This document shows, piece after piece, positions 35,001 to 46,208 of a stretch of DNA of 64,000 bases. Where the stretch lies: positions 35,965,502 to 36,029,501 of the forward strand of contig JALIRH010000004.1 in the NCBI GenBank assembly GCA_023055505.1. The letters run 5' to 3'. This stretch comes from Callipepla californica brunnescens. Taxonomy: Eukaryota > Chordata > Aves > Galliformes > Odontophoridae. A program made the translations under genes and the position numbers. The notes under the pieces were generated by a model. It ran no database searches. It saw only the letters and a list, made by a program, of their open reading frames with translations, and was not told the origin of the DNA. Within the stretch, counting starts at the first letter, position 1, and the number at the start of each line of letters is the position of its first letter.

Positions 35001-35735
35001 ACCTAATGATGTTCAACAAACCAAAGTACAACCTTTTGCCATTGGGTCAGGGTAATTCAAGATATGCATACAGACTGGAAGAAGAACCCCTTGCGGGTAG
35101 GCCTGCTGAGCCTCCATAGGTTTTAAGGGCCCTGGTAAATGAAAATCTTAATATGAGCCAGCAGTGTGTGCTTACAATCCAGAAGGCCAGATGCATTCTG
35201 TGCAGAAGACTGCACCAGAAGAAGGATGACCAGCAGGGCAAGGGGGGGGGGGGGCGGGGGTGACTGCCCCTCTCTACTCTGCCCTCATGAGGTCTCATCT
35301 GGAATATCGCATCCATATGGACACACAGTATGAGAAAGACATCAAGGTTCTAGAGGGGGTCCAGAGGAGGGCCAAGAATATGATCAGAGGACTGGAGCAC
35401 CAGGATGAAGGAAATGAGCTTATTCAGTTTGGAGAAGAGAAGGTAGCTGGGAGACCTCAATATGGCATTCCAATATTTAAAGGGAGTTTATAAACATGAA
35501 GGAAATCAACTTTTTGCACAGGTAAATAGTGATAGGACTAGGGAGAATGGTTTATAATTAAAGGAGAGAAGATTTAGATCAGACATTAGAGGGATGTTTT
35601 TCACTGCAAGGATTGTGAGGCACTGGAACAGGTTGTCCAGAGAGCTTGGCCTACTAAAGATATGAACTACAGGTTTTTCAAGAATTGTGATACTTATCAT
35701 AAAGCCTTTGATAAGTATCTCAGATTTAAGAGATA
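34812..35735 (+). mobile_element. CR1 LINE, longest copy here, with reverse-transcriptase remnant
   Basis: The frame at 34788-35000 reads [17 protein letters not shown] and then [11 protein letters not shown], matching the CR1 ORF2 reverse-transcriptase segment. FVDD stands in place of the usual FADD catalytic box; the two aspartates are kept. About 260 bases downstream, a second frame reads APLYSALMRSHLEYRIHMDT, the ORF2 C-terminal region (consensus wording APLYSALVRPHLEY), and later VLEGVQRRAKNMIRGLEH. The 3' part (CACTGGAACAGGTTGTCCAG near 35621) fades before a recognisable tail, about 35735. Frameshifts and stops separate the frames, so it is dead. A 13-G run at 35242-35254 interrupts it. 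Confidence 0.88.
35242..35260. repeat. Poly-G tract inside CR1
   Basis: Thirteen consecutive G, one C, then five G. It replaces a short G-rich CR1 segment just before GTGACTGCCCCTCTCTAC. Length is likely polymorphic or subject to assembly error. Confidence 0.9.
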
Positions 35736-36404
35736 CTGTGTACAGTATAGGCAACAAAAGAAGAATTTACAGTGAATTTCAATGCTGATATGTTCAACAA
35801 CTTTCTTAAAAGAAAAACTAATGCTAAATGCTAAAACTCATGCTGTTTAGTCCATACACTGACCAAACTATGATCAAATTCATTGCTTCAAACAAACGAG
35901 TGAAAAATGTAAACTTCATGCTTTGCAGTATATTGTAGTGTACAAAACTATGAGAATTTTGGAGAGGAAAGGCAATTTTTGGTATAAAAAGCCATCACAA
36001 GATTATCACTGTCATTACAGAGCACCATCACAATCATCACTAACATTTGCACAAATTCCTATTCATAAAAAACCATGCTATTTCCATTAAAAAAAAAAGT
36101 GATTGACATAATTTTATTTTAGCATAAATGTGAATCTGTTTATTTTTGTAGGTCTGAGGTACTGCAGCCCAAACAGAGGTCAGGGAATTTTTTCCCTATG
36201 CTCCCTACAGCTTTAAGTGTATTGTTCTACAATCTCTCTCTTGCTAATTAAGTGCCTCAGAAATGCTTCCTCCAAATCAGTTTGTCATTTCTGCATTTTG
36301 ATGAAATTTTAATGTATCAAAACGCTCACAAAAACCTGAGCACCAGTCCTCAATAACCAATCATCCTCCTCCACACTGAATAAGTACCTTATAAGTACCT
36401 TTTA

Positions 36405-36435
<31 letters not shown>

Positions 36436-37988
36436 GCTCATGAGCACAAAACACTTGGATACAGATTTTGCCTAAGTGTACCAATTAAAGATTCAGACAT
36501 TATAAATTATTTTTCAGCTGAAGAAATATTGTAAGTAATGTGCCTCATTTTCTACAGTTTGAGGTGCCAGTGGTCTGCAGGGGGTACATGATTAGCAAAA
36601 GCTCAAGGCTATGTTCTGTCCTCGATCTGCATGAAGAACCAGCAATCATGACAAGCGCATATGCAGACATTGGGCAGTTTGTGTCTGTAGTTAAGTATGA
36701 CATGCTAAACTTTTCCTGAATGTAATGTCAAACACACTGCAGTGGTATTGATTAACCTAATTTTTCTGCACTTTTTGCTCTCGCTGTGGTGATAAACTGC
36801 ACCATTACAAGCTGACAGAAGGCCTGAAACTGCATTTAGAGTAATGAATGCCTCTACATGCCACAAAGGAGGAGAACCAAAGAAGTATTTAGTCTGAATT
36901 AGTAGCAAGTACAGGAAATAGGCAGGTAAATGCTTCTCTTAAACTGCTTCTCCTGAGCTGAAAAATGGTCCTTTCCCCCTCCCCCCCCCTTCCAGTTCTT
37001 TTTTTGTTTTACTTACTGAATAGAAAACGTAATAGAGTTAGGGTTTCAATGCTATTAAGAATCACATACATGAGGGTATCCAGAACGAATTATTTCCCCC
37101 TGGTTTTCTTCTACAGCCGGCAGGAAGACAAAAAAAAAAAACCGCAATAGAAGATATTTCAGTGTACACTTAACATTTTATATACAAACACAATGTAAAA
37201 TACAAAAAACATATTAAAAAAACTCAACAATTTCAAAGGGAAATGCTGCTAATCTCTCAGGACAGTTCCCTTGCTCTGAGAACTGAAGTCCACAAAAAAA
37301 GATCCTCCTTGCGACTTCCTCCACCATTTCTACAGCAAAGTATATTTCCACTTTAATAACCCACAGTACTTGATGAGGATTTTCAGAAATGTTTTATTAT
37401 GCGACCTGGAGTACAATGAAGGGAGTATTGGGTCTCAAATTATTACTTAGCAACATGTGAGATGCAGATCATCTACTCACATTATATGACACTACAGAAA
37501 CACTGGATAAGAAAGTAAATAATTAATTACCTTGAGATTTTTTTCAACTTATATTTTCAGTATTTCAATGATAACAACGTAATTCTTAAATGTAAACATT
37601 TTTACATTTTAATAAGCCCTCTTTTCAATTAGCTTGTAAGTTCAACTACATACATTTCAGAGAATTTGTATTAGTGTACATTAACACTGAAACTGAAATT
37701 TTGAAAATGAATACTCCATTAAAAAGGAAAGGATTATCAAGATACTATTAAAAGTGGAAAGCATTTGTAAGGTAAACAGGTAACTTCTTATTCACTAATT
37801 CTGAGTAAGAATGGTAATCAAACACTGTGGGTATATAAAACAATGGAATTATCACTTCAATGACATGATCAGTAACAAACACACACAAAAATAAACTTAT
37901 ATAAGTTCAACTTTACATAATACGATAGGGTGAATAACCTGAAAGAAGAGTACCCACAGAAAATAATAGAGGTGGATGGTATATTTTG
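35736..37988. other. Unique stretch with poly-A run and possible conserved segment
   Basis: No gene recognised. It contains a 27-base A run at 36409-36435 preceded by a tandem TAAGTACCTTA duplication, C-rich runs near 36976-36988, and a complex, less AT-biased segment at about 36540-36900. Confidence 0.45.
36385..36435. repeat. Short tandem duplication plus A27 run
   Basis: TAAGTACCTT occurs twice in a row with one intervening A/T change, then TTATTGT leads into 27 uninterrupted A. No upstream mRNA-like sequence or flanking duplication was recognised. Confidence 0.85.
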
Positions 37989-38012
37989 TATGGCTTATCC
38001 AGATAAGCCATA
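37989..38012. repeat. Tight palindrome with paired GATA sites
   Basis: TATGGCTTATC at 37989-37999 and GATAAGCCATA at 38002-38012 are exact reverse complements separated by CA. Each arm carries a GATA-factor core (TTATC/GATAA). Confidence 0.85.
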
Positions 38013-38090
38013 ATCCAATAAAAATAATAAAAATAATAAAAAACCCTCACCTGTCACTAATAGTCAATTACTATTGTAAGCAGGACTCCA
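38013..38090. repeat. AAT-rich simple sequence and flank
   Basis: AATAAAAATAATAAAAATAA-type repeats at about 38018-38043, then mixed sequence up to the dispersed repeat. Confidence 0.6.
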
Positions 38091-38297
38091 CAGGGGAGGG
38101 ATTTCCAAGAGAGCCCTCCCCTGTGGTGGTCAGCCCTTAAATGGGGTCTGGGAGAGGTGGCTGGGAGAGGTGGGGTCTGAGAGAGCCAGACTCCACCCCT
38201 TCCAGTCACACAGGTACATTGCCTTCACCTGTGCTCCTGTGGCTGACTCAGTGCTCACCTCAGGTGATCAGTCAGTGGTTCAGGCTGTGATTTAACA
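38091..38297. repeat. Unclassified dispersed repeat, copy B
   Basis: Partner of 1817-1998 in the same orientation, with the shared blocks listed there. This copy contains an internal near-duplication, GGTCTGGGAGAGGTGGCTGG then GAGAGGTGGGGTCTGAGAGA (about 38139-38180). It is more G+C-rich than its surroundings. An 11-base CTCCCCTGTGG near 38116 is the approximate inverse of CCACAGGGGAG near 38089, so the left part may be a hairpin or terminal structure. Confidence 0.6.
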
Positions 38298-41200
38298 GTT
38301 CCTATACAAATACCTTTTCATGACTTTATGGAAATTAAAGACTAATATTTTGTTCAGATGGATAACTAAATATTTTCCTGAACTTTGTTCAGATTGCTAT
38401 TTTGATGGTTAAAAGGGAAAAGCTTTTACATGAAATTTCAGAGTTTGTCTTTTTGAATATGTCATGGACTTTCATTACTGTCTTCTACCCCCATACAAAA
38501 CAGAAGCCAAAGATGGAAAATGTACAAAAAGTATGTAAGGAGATTTTCTTAAGATTTTAACATAGAAAAGATAGTTCATTTCCCCTTTACAGGGAAGCAT
38601 ATCAACAGTAGGTCACTCAAAGTTGCACTGATCTAATGTGTCTCCATACAAATTTACCTTGATGTTTAAGAGGGTGTGGCTTGCAGTTCTTGACATCTGC
38701 AGCTGATTAGTTCCTAGGAGGGAGGTAGAATGCACACAGAAGGACAAGAAATTGACGTTTTCTCTCATCAGCTTTTGGTCCATTAACCAGCTTGGAGTTG
38801 TTGAAGCTTTCTTGGTTTATATTTATTAAATTGGCCAAATTTCTTACTAGGTAAATTTAGGATTGAAAAGGATTAGCATATGTAATTTGATAATTTCAGA
38901 AACCATCGCTAAACTTTTCTTCATTTTGTTTTTAATGGGATATGGTGTGTCTTGGATAATAACATTTGTTGAATATGTTTGATCTCCAACTGGTATTATA
39001 CTGGTATAATTATTATTTATTATTATTTATTAAGTCTCTATTTATTTTATAATTTGTCAAATAAATTATAATTTATATATTTCCTTTATGCCTCTTTACT
39101 TTTACAATGAACACTAAATTAGCAGACTGTTATAGAGGAAGGCAGCAGAACTTTGTAGTTAACCTTATCACATGAGCAGATGAATGCCATTCTGAAAGGC
39201 TTGCAGGACACAGTTCAAACATTATTTAACATGTATAAATTTATCTCAGTGAGTTAAAAAAAGAGATAAAAGCCTCAAATACTATTTTTTGGCCATGAAG
39301 TTCCCAAAATCTTTGCTAAATTAATTTCTTGTCTCTAGCATATTTCCTCAAGGTTTTTGTCAATTTGGTTTTATTTAAATTCCCTGTGATTACATAGGAT
39401 GCTTATCACTACACAAAACTACTGATCTTCATATAAAAAAACCTTAACCAAATTGCTTTTAATTTCTTTTGTAAATTGTTAAGTGCATCGGTGAACCTAC
39501 ATTTACGTTTTAAGTAAAACTGAATTTTGATTAAATGTTAAGTAAACCAAATGTTAATGAGCAAAAATAAACATGCAAACAAGTGTAAAAATAATTTTTT
39601 AATATTTTCCTTGTGGCCTTACTGTAAACCAAATCAAACCATGTTATTTAAGGATTTCTTTATTTCTAACTTGACTTGCTCTCTCTACAAGTACAATATT
39701 TTTATGAACTCCTTTGATATTATCACATATGTAGAATCCAGGCCATTTTTAATATCCAAACAGTAATTGTGAATTCGCTTCCATCTCCCCCAAAAGTTTG
39801 CTATTCTTTGCCGTTTATTTTTCTAATGAAAAAAATGACCATAAAATAGAAATAATAGATTAAACTTTTAACCATACAAAATGATTTTAATGATTCTTGA
39901 TTGAAGGTCTTAAATTGAGGAAGAGATTGCTTCAGCCCTAGAGTTAAGCATTCATTATCAGTGGAGCCAGAATTACCAGTCCCAGCCATTTCACCAAAGC
40001 ACTTTGCATTTCTAAAGCAAGTAAAATCACTCCATCGGAGAACTGCAAAGAGAAGCTACATGGGCTAAACACTTTCAAACTTTTGGAAAGATTGTTGTTC
40101 AAAAGTCAGTCTTAAGGCTTGCTGTCTTTTCTGTGTCCTTACTTACTTTGTACATGAATCTCCTAGATGAGGCCATAAAAGTTGAGATCTAGTTGCTTTT
40201 TCTCACCTGCAAAACTGTTCTGACTTTGAATCAAGATTTTTTTTTGCCTCACACATTCAGCAAAAATATTCCCTTTCCCTAAAACTATGTTATATTTGGC
40301 TAATGATTTTGCTGTAATTATCTAGAAAATTTTCTACCATGGATATGATAGAATGATTGATATGAGATCCCAGAAGAGATATCAAGTAATATACATAGAG
40401 AAATATTCAAGCTTGAATTTTTAACTTTGAAATGTATGTTTTTTAAAATAACAGACTATATGCATTTCTTAGTGTTTCTAAATGTAACATACTCGTTCCG
40501 TCCTTCCATGTATGTATGCCTGTATGTGAGTTAGTGTATAGGAGGAAAGGGTGAAAATTAAGTCTGCCTAAGGCAATGGAATGTATTCTTTCAGAGTTTC
40601 AAGCCAGGAGGACAAAATGTCTCTTCTCAAAAGCATTCAGATAGAAATATTCAAAGGAAGGTCTGACCTCAAAGTCTTAAAAATATCACTTTTATAAAAG
40701 TACTCATTTATTAACAACTCCTTAATCTTAGCAGGGGGTAGTGTAGTGCTTCCACATGCTTCTATTATCTAGGTAGAAGGAAATGAATGCAATTTTATTT
40801 GCTACTGAGATTTCTGCAAAATATTTTAAATTAGTTTCAACACCCTACATCAGAGCTTTCACCATACGCTAATAGAAAGTGAAGCCTGTACACTTATTTG
40901 GAGGACTAATAACATATATTTTCTATGAAGAATGTCTGTTCCACAGTACCTGTCTAGGTCAATCAATTTTTGTTGTAATGTTAACCAACATGTTTCCAGA
41001 TGGAGACTTCTCAGGAATATAAAAAAATTAATCTTTATACTAAATATCAGAATAAAACAATTCACCATTACTGAATTAGGCAAACACAGATTTCTTCTCT
41101 GGAGTCTAGTCTCAGCAGTTAGCTATATGCAACCCATGTTAAGCAACTGCCTATTTTGCTTATGCTTTATTTCAGCCCTCCACAGTTATATTGCATTGAT

Positions 41201-42007
41201 GTGGTAGACGAATGAATATAACCAGGAGTCCCAAGCTGCAAGCTGCAAGATGCATCAATGCAATAAATAAAACCTATAGAAAAGGAAATAATTGATCTAA
41301 AGAGATTTATGGTTAGAATTTATCCAGTCTTTGAAAATGGATTCTAAATTAAAAAAAAAGTATATCCAAATTACGGTGGCAGTTAAAATACGAGGTATAA
41401 TTCATGATGTTCTGGTCACAGGAATTTGGGTCAATTATTTCAATGAAAAGAAAATAGATTTAAATGTAAAACTCTGTCATAATGGTTAAGCTTAAATTGT
41501 ATATATTTGCAAGAGTAAAAATAGTAAATGCAACAGTTTGTTTACTTTGCAATTGCTAGTACATTTTTAAATACGTTTTAAAATCAATACGTTTTAAAAT
41601 TGTCATCACTTATTAATTTGGATCACACTTCTTTTCCAGCATAATACTACAATTTCCTATATAGTAAATAAAAATACATAAATAAATAATAAAAAAGAAA
41701 AGGTACAGGTCATTAAGTACATTTATCTTCTGACAGAGCAAAAGCAAGATGAACAAAACATGTGAACAGAAAGAACAATAATAGAGATGGGCAAATTTGT
41801 TTGGATGGAATAAAAATGACTTGCAATTACTCTGAAAATCATAGTGAACAGGATCTCAACATTTTTGCAAAATATGTGTTGCTGTAGCGACTTTGTTTCA
41901 TTCACACTGTCATGGTTTGTAATGAAAGTCATGATAGTCACTTTTCAAATATTTCAAATATTACCAGTCACAAGTTCTTCATTCTGGGTAGGATTTGATA
42001 TTAAATG
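38298..42007. other. Long AT-rich unique stretch, no gene seen
   Basis: About 3.7 kb without recognised genes or interspersed repeats. TATTATTTATT-type simple sequence lies near 39009-39060. A 13-base direct duplication ATACGTTTTAAAA occurs near 41572 and 41588. Confidence 0.5.
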
Positions 42008-42275
42008 TGTGGCAATAGGACATAGGAAAATGGCCACAAAGTGAAGCATAGGAAGTTCTGCACAAATGTGTTTGTAAACTTCTTCACAGTAAGAGTGACA
42101 GAGCACTGGCACAGGCTGCACAGAGAGGTAGTGGAATCTCCTTCTCTGGACACATTCAAGACCCTCCAGGATACCTACTTGTGCAACCTGGACTAGGGAG
42201 CTGCTTTGGCGGGGAGGTTGGACTAGATGATCTCTAGAAGTCCCTTCCAACCCCTACAATTCTGTGACTGAATGA
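42008..42275 (+). mobile_element. CR1 LINE 3' end, least diverged copy
   Basis: GTGGCAATAGGACATAGG, AAATGGCCACAAAGTGAAGC, ACTTCTTCACAGTAAGAGTG, GAGCACTGGCACAGGCTGC, GAGGTAGTGGAATCTCCTTC and GAGGTTGGACTAGATGATCT, then TCCCTTCCAACCCCTACAAT and TCTGTGACTGAATGA, follow the CR1 consensus closely to its 3' end. It is 5'-truncated to about 270 bases. The tail repeat is short and no target duplication is visible. The 98-codon minus-strand frame at 41954-42250 is antisense to it. Confidence 0.94.
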
Positions 42276-45200
42276 GAAAAGTCTGTGTTCTTATCTCAAA
42301 CTTTAAATTTAGAGGCCAAAAAACTCCTCACCAAGGCAGTCACTATAATTATACATTACTCACCAGTTTAGAAATAAAGATTTCTAGCCTTTATCCATAT
42401 TTCCTAGATTCTATAATCTTGTATGCTTGTGGACTTCATGTTGTTCTAATAATAAGTTTATTGACCACTTCCCAACCTGTTCCAACCTATTTCCAAAAAC
42501 AGATACTGAAAACGTGTTATATAATATTTGGAATTGAACACTGGCTATATAGGTATCTTGCTTTGACTGCATTAATTATAGCAGGACTATATTTTCTTTG
42601 TTTCTCTACACCATATCTAAGTTAGATTCCTAAAAATACTGTGATTTGTGCTGCTGTGATACTGTCTCCTTTAGTGCAAAGCTGAGCTTTCCAGTACTTG
42701 ACAGATTTGAAATAGATCTTCTCACAGTGAAATTCAAACTGTAAAATTATTAACAATCCAGATGATTCAAGCAATTCAGCAATAATCTTGGAAATTTGCT
42801 TTATACTGAAAAACAGCATTACCACTATCAATTTCTGGGAACAATAAAATGATGAACAACACAATTCCCCGAACTTTCTCAAGTTCAAGATTAAATAGAT
42901 CACAGAAATGAATTAATGAATTCAAAGTCTGACAGTTAAAAAATTTGTTCATACCTTTAGAGTTGAAAACTTTGTTATTATAGTGATGTAAATTGCTGAC
43001 TGTGTAGACCAGCTTTGTTTCTGAAATTGTTATTGGAATCTTTGTTTATCTGAATGAGCATGTGTATGCATAATTATATATTCGATATTTTTTCTTTCAG
43101 CTATGTTTTTCAATGACCATAAAATCTTTTCTTTCAAAGAGCAGCTAGGAGAAGTCTTTTAGATTTTCCTACATGGAAAAAAAAATTACTTCCAGTATTT
43201 TATTAACATTTCAGAATAATTAAGCTGTAATGAAGAATGAAAATTATGCAACAAGACAGTGACTTGTTGTTACTGTTTTATTAACTGCAGCTCATTCAAT
43301 AGTCATTATATCACGTGTTCACTTGAAGTTAAACAAAATTATCCTCAGTAGCCTATGGCTAAATAGCTGCAATGTCATTCACTTTAGTAAGTGGGGAAGA
43401 ATTCAAACCTCAGTGTGAGAATTCAAATACTTCATCATCTGAGAAATAAATTTGAGCTGAGACTTATTCCAAGTATGTATAAACTTCTGCAGTCAATTCT
43501 TCAATGCAGACAGACATAGAGAGATTTTGCTGCACACAGTGCTAAGCAACAGAATGCTTTTCATTGATGAAATGCTGAAGATTAGTGTCCAGATCCATTG
43601 CTTCAAATTACCGATGTTCTTGCTGGTCTTGGCACAAATGTTAAGGATTTAGCTGCTACTATGGCAAAGGAGACTCTATTTCTGAGACGCTATTAAAGTC
43701 ATATGATTAATTCAGGGGGTTTCTTCTGCTCTCTCTGTTTCGTGGCTTTTTTTTTTTTTTTTTAATTGTAAAAGCTGCAGCTGGAAACCTTTCACCTTCT
43801 TATCAATTTAAACTCTTTTCATTGCTGTTTAAAACTTCCTACTGGTTTGCAGCTATATTGCACCCAAAGTTGTAAAGAAAGATAAATTAAAAATCACCAT
43901 GTCTCACATCTGTATTCTGTATCTGAATTAACTACATTTGTGACTATTTCTATAAAGGAAGAATATTTATTTATTGTTTGTTTGTTTGCTTGCTTGCTTG
44001 CTTTTTTCATTCATTCATGTGTATTGCAATTCATTTTCATGAACTGATTTTTGTGTGCTGTTTTCAGGCATGCAGTTCTCACTTCAGATGAGCTACAGTT
44101 AGAATTAGTTGTCGAAATATTCTGAGTTTCAACCTGCCTGCATTTCTCTAGAGTAAAAAAAAAAAGAACTTGAGAGTTTCAATAGTTATTATACTACTTC
44201 TCCTGTCCACTCCAAACATAAATGGAGACAGGAAAGCAAGGAAAAGAGTAATTTTAACAATGTTTAGGAGATGAGTGTTTTGTTTATGGAAGAATTTCTT
44301 GGAAAAAAAGTAGAGACTTTAGTATATTTCCTGTTTCAGTTAGTATTGTAGCTTTAGTTTTTCTGTGCTCAAATAAATACATCCTTTTTCCATGACCAAT
44401 AATGATCTCAGATATTTTTTGCCATTTCTGTATTACTTTGCTCTTTTCATATCAATATGAAACTATATCAATAATGGGATTATTAACCAGGTATTTTTTC
44501 TCCTATTTCTCTTTTTACATATATGTTAAGTGGAAATTTGGAATGTAATTAAGTTTTGTTAGATACGCTGAAAAATGTAATATAGGAAAACATCATTGTG
44601 ATTCATACTTTTATGAACTGTATATGTATTTATTTGGTTTGTTTTAGAAAGCACTCATTTAATCTACTGGGAATGATCAAAGGGATCATGTCTTCGGTCA
44701 AAAATTGTAAAGAAGCATCTGAAGACAAAATAGGATCTTAAGAGTCCATATTTTTCCAGCAGCCAAGTCTACTGCCACTTGAAAGCAGTTTGAGCTCAAG
44801 AAATATGCACATTGCTTTTCTTAGAGAAATAATATGAAATATTTGCATGCTTACCCTAATTTCTATTGACTGTTATTTTGAAGCACACAAGGATTTAGTG
44901 AAGGCATTCAGGAAAAAATAAGCACATGCCTTAAGAACGTACAAGTTCTGTAAAACTGAATCTAATTGCCTGTTTTTGCAAAACAGTCAAAAGTCTAGCT
45001 AACTATTTCATCTTGGGGGGAGGAGGGCTGTTCAAGGCAGAATCAATGCACTGCAGTCTCCATCTCTTTTTAATAGGAGGAATTATGCATAGTACTCTCC
45101 CGAAAGAAAAAAAAAAATAACCAGCTCTCAAAGAGATCTGCAATTCAAAATATTGTTGATTAAAAAAATATGATGATTAGGAAGCAGTTCATTAAATCTG

Positions 45201-45639
45201 AACCTTTTCTGTTCTGCCCATCATTAATTTGTAATGAAAAAGTCAGTCAGGTGGCAATGACAAAATATTATAGCTATGATTAAAAGGCATGCTATTTATC
45301 ACCTCTAGGCTTCAGGAGGCTGTATCATATTATTTAACTTTCTGTAGCATAACTCCACCCTAATTATTGATACAGCTGAGAAGTTTTCTCTTAGTTTCTA
45401 CCTTAACTGTAAAGAATGCCAGACAGACACTACAGGCTGGTATAGAAAATGTGCTGCATTGCAAATTAAAGTCTTTGTTGCCAATTCTCCATCATCTGCT
45501 GCATATAGATTTATGGCAGTACTCAAGAATTAAAGGCCAGACATCTTGGGCTACAAAAATGTGAAGCTGACTTCTATTGCTAGTGTATTAACAATATTCA
45601 CAGTCCAATCAGAATCTTATTAAGACTCAGTGATACAAG
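42276..45639. other. Long AT-rich unique stretch with simple repeats
   Basis: About 3.4 kb without recognised genes. Simple repeats are T17 at 43747-43763 and a (TTTG)n/(CTTG)n/(CATT)n compound microsatellite at about 43968-44020. A 117-codon plus frame at 42272-42625 has hydrophobic, AT-driven composition and no family resemblance. Confidence 0.5.
43968..44020. repeat. Compound tetranucleotide microsatellite
   Basis: TTTG units pass into CTTG units, then a T run and three CATT units. Confidence 0.85.
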
Positions 45640-45852
45640 ACATTAGATATTAGGAAAATGTTCCTCACTGAGAGTGTTGTTGAGCACTGGAATAGGCTCC
45701 TCAGAGCAGAGGTCACAACACAAAGCTTGGCTTTAGTCAGTACTCTCAGATATATAGTTTAATTTTTATAAAGTCCTGTGTGGAGCTATGAGTTGGACTC
45801 TGATTCTTTGTGGGTTCTTTCCAATGCAATATATTCTATGATTCCATGATTT
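45640..45852 (+). mobile_element. CR1 LINE 3' end, older
   Basis: CATTAGATATTAGGAAAATG, TTCCTCACTGAGAGTGTTG, GAGCACTGGAATAGGCTCC, GAGGTCACAACACAAAGCTTG, ATGAGTTGGACTCTGATTC and TTGTGGGTTCTTTCCAATGC, then ATTCTATGATTCCATGATT, match a CR1 tail of the same wording as the copy at 1-675. Confidence 0.87.
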
Positions 45853-45921
45853 TAAGAGATGTGGTTCAAAGCATAGCTTGAATATGCAAATAAAGGTTTA
45901 TGCAAATACTCTTGCTCGATC

Positions 45922-46208
45922 ATAAGAAGAGAAGGCTCAGGGGAGTTTCATGTCTATCTTCAACAATTTAATATGCAGGTTCAGAGAAGACTGAGGCAAA
46001 TTTGTACAGTGTCAGATTTTTACAGCGATAGGATGACTGGGCAAAAGTTTCAACTTGCAAATTCTGGTTATATGTCTTTGACAAAGAGAAGCTGTGTATT
46101 ATCAATCCCTAGAGACACTCACACTAGGTAAGGACCTCATCTGCCTAGTCCTAGTCTGATTGAGGTGGTCTGAGTAGATCTTCATATCCATTTCCAAACT
46201 AAATTCCA
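45922..46208 (+). mobile_element. CR1 LINE fragment, old
   Basis: CATAAGAAGAGAAGGCTCAG, GGGAGTTTCATGTC, AGCGATAGGATGACTGGGCA and AAAGTTTCAACTTGC keep the CR1 order, ending GAGGTGGTCTGAGTAGATCT and CATATCCATTTCCAAACT. It lies head-to-tail about 70 bases after the previous CR1 tail, so it is a separate insertion and not its continuation. Confidence 0.68.

Noticed and set aside
36120..36435. Processed pseudogene ending in the A27 run
   Set aside because: No coding resemblance upstream, no AATAAA at the expected place and no flanking duplication.
40733..40750. AGCAGGGGGTAG as a further CTCF-like site
   Set aside because: It matches only the central G run and lacks the flanking bases of the motif.
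42272..42625. 117-codon hydrophobic frame with membrane-like stretches
   Set aside because: It begins at the end of a CR1 tail and runs through AT-rich DNA. Hydrophobic residues are expected from T-rich codons, and no family is recognised.
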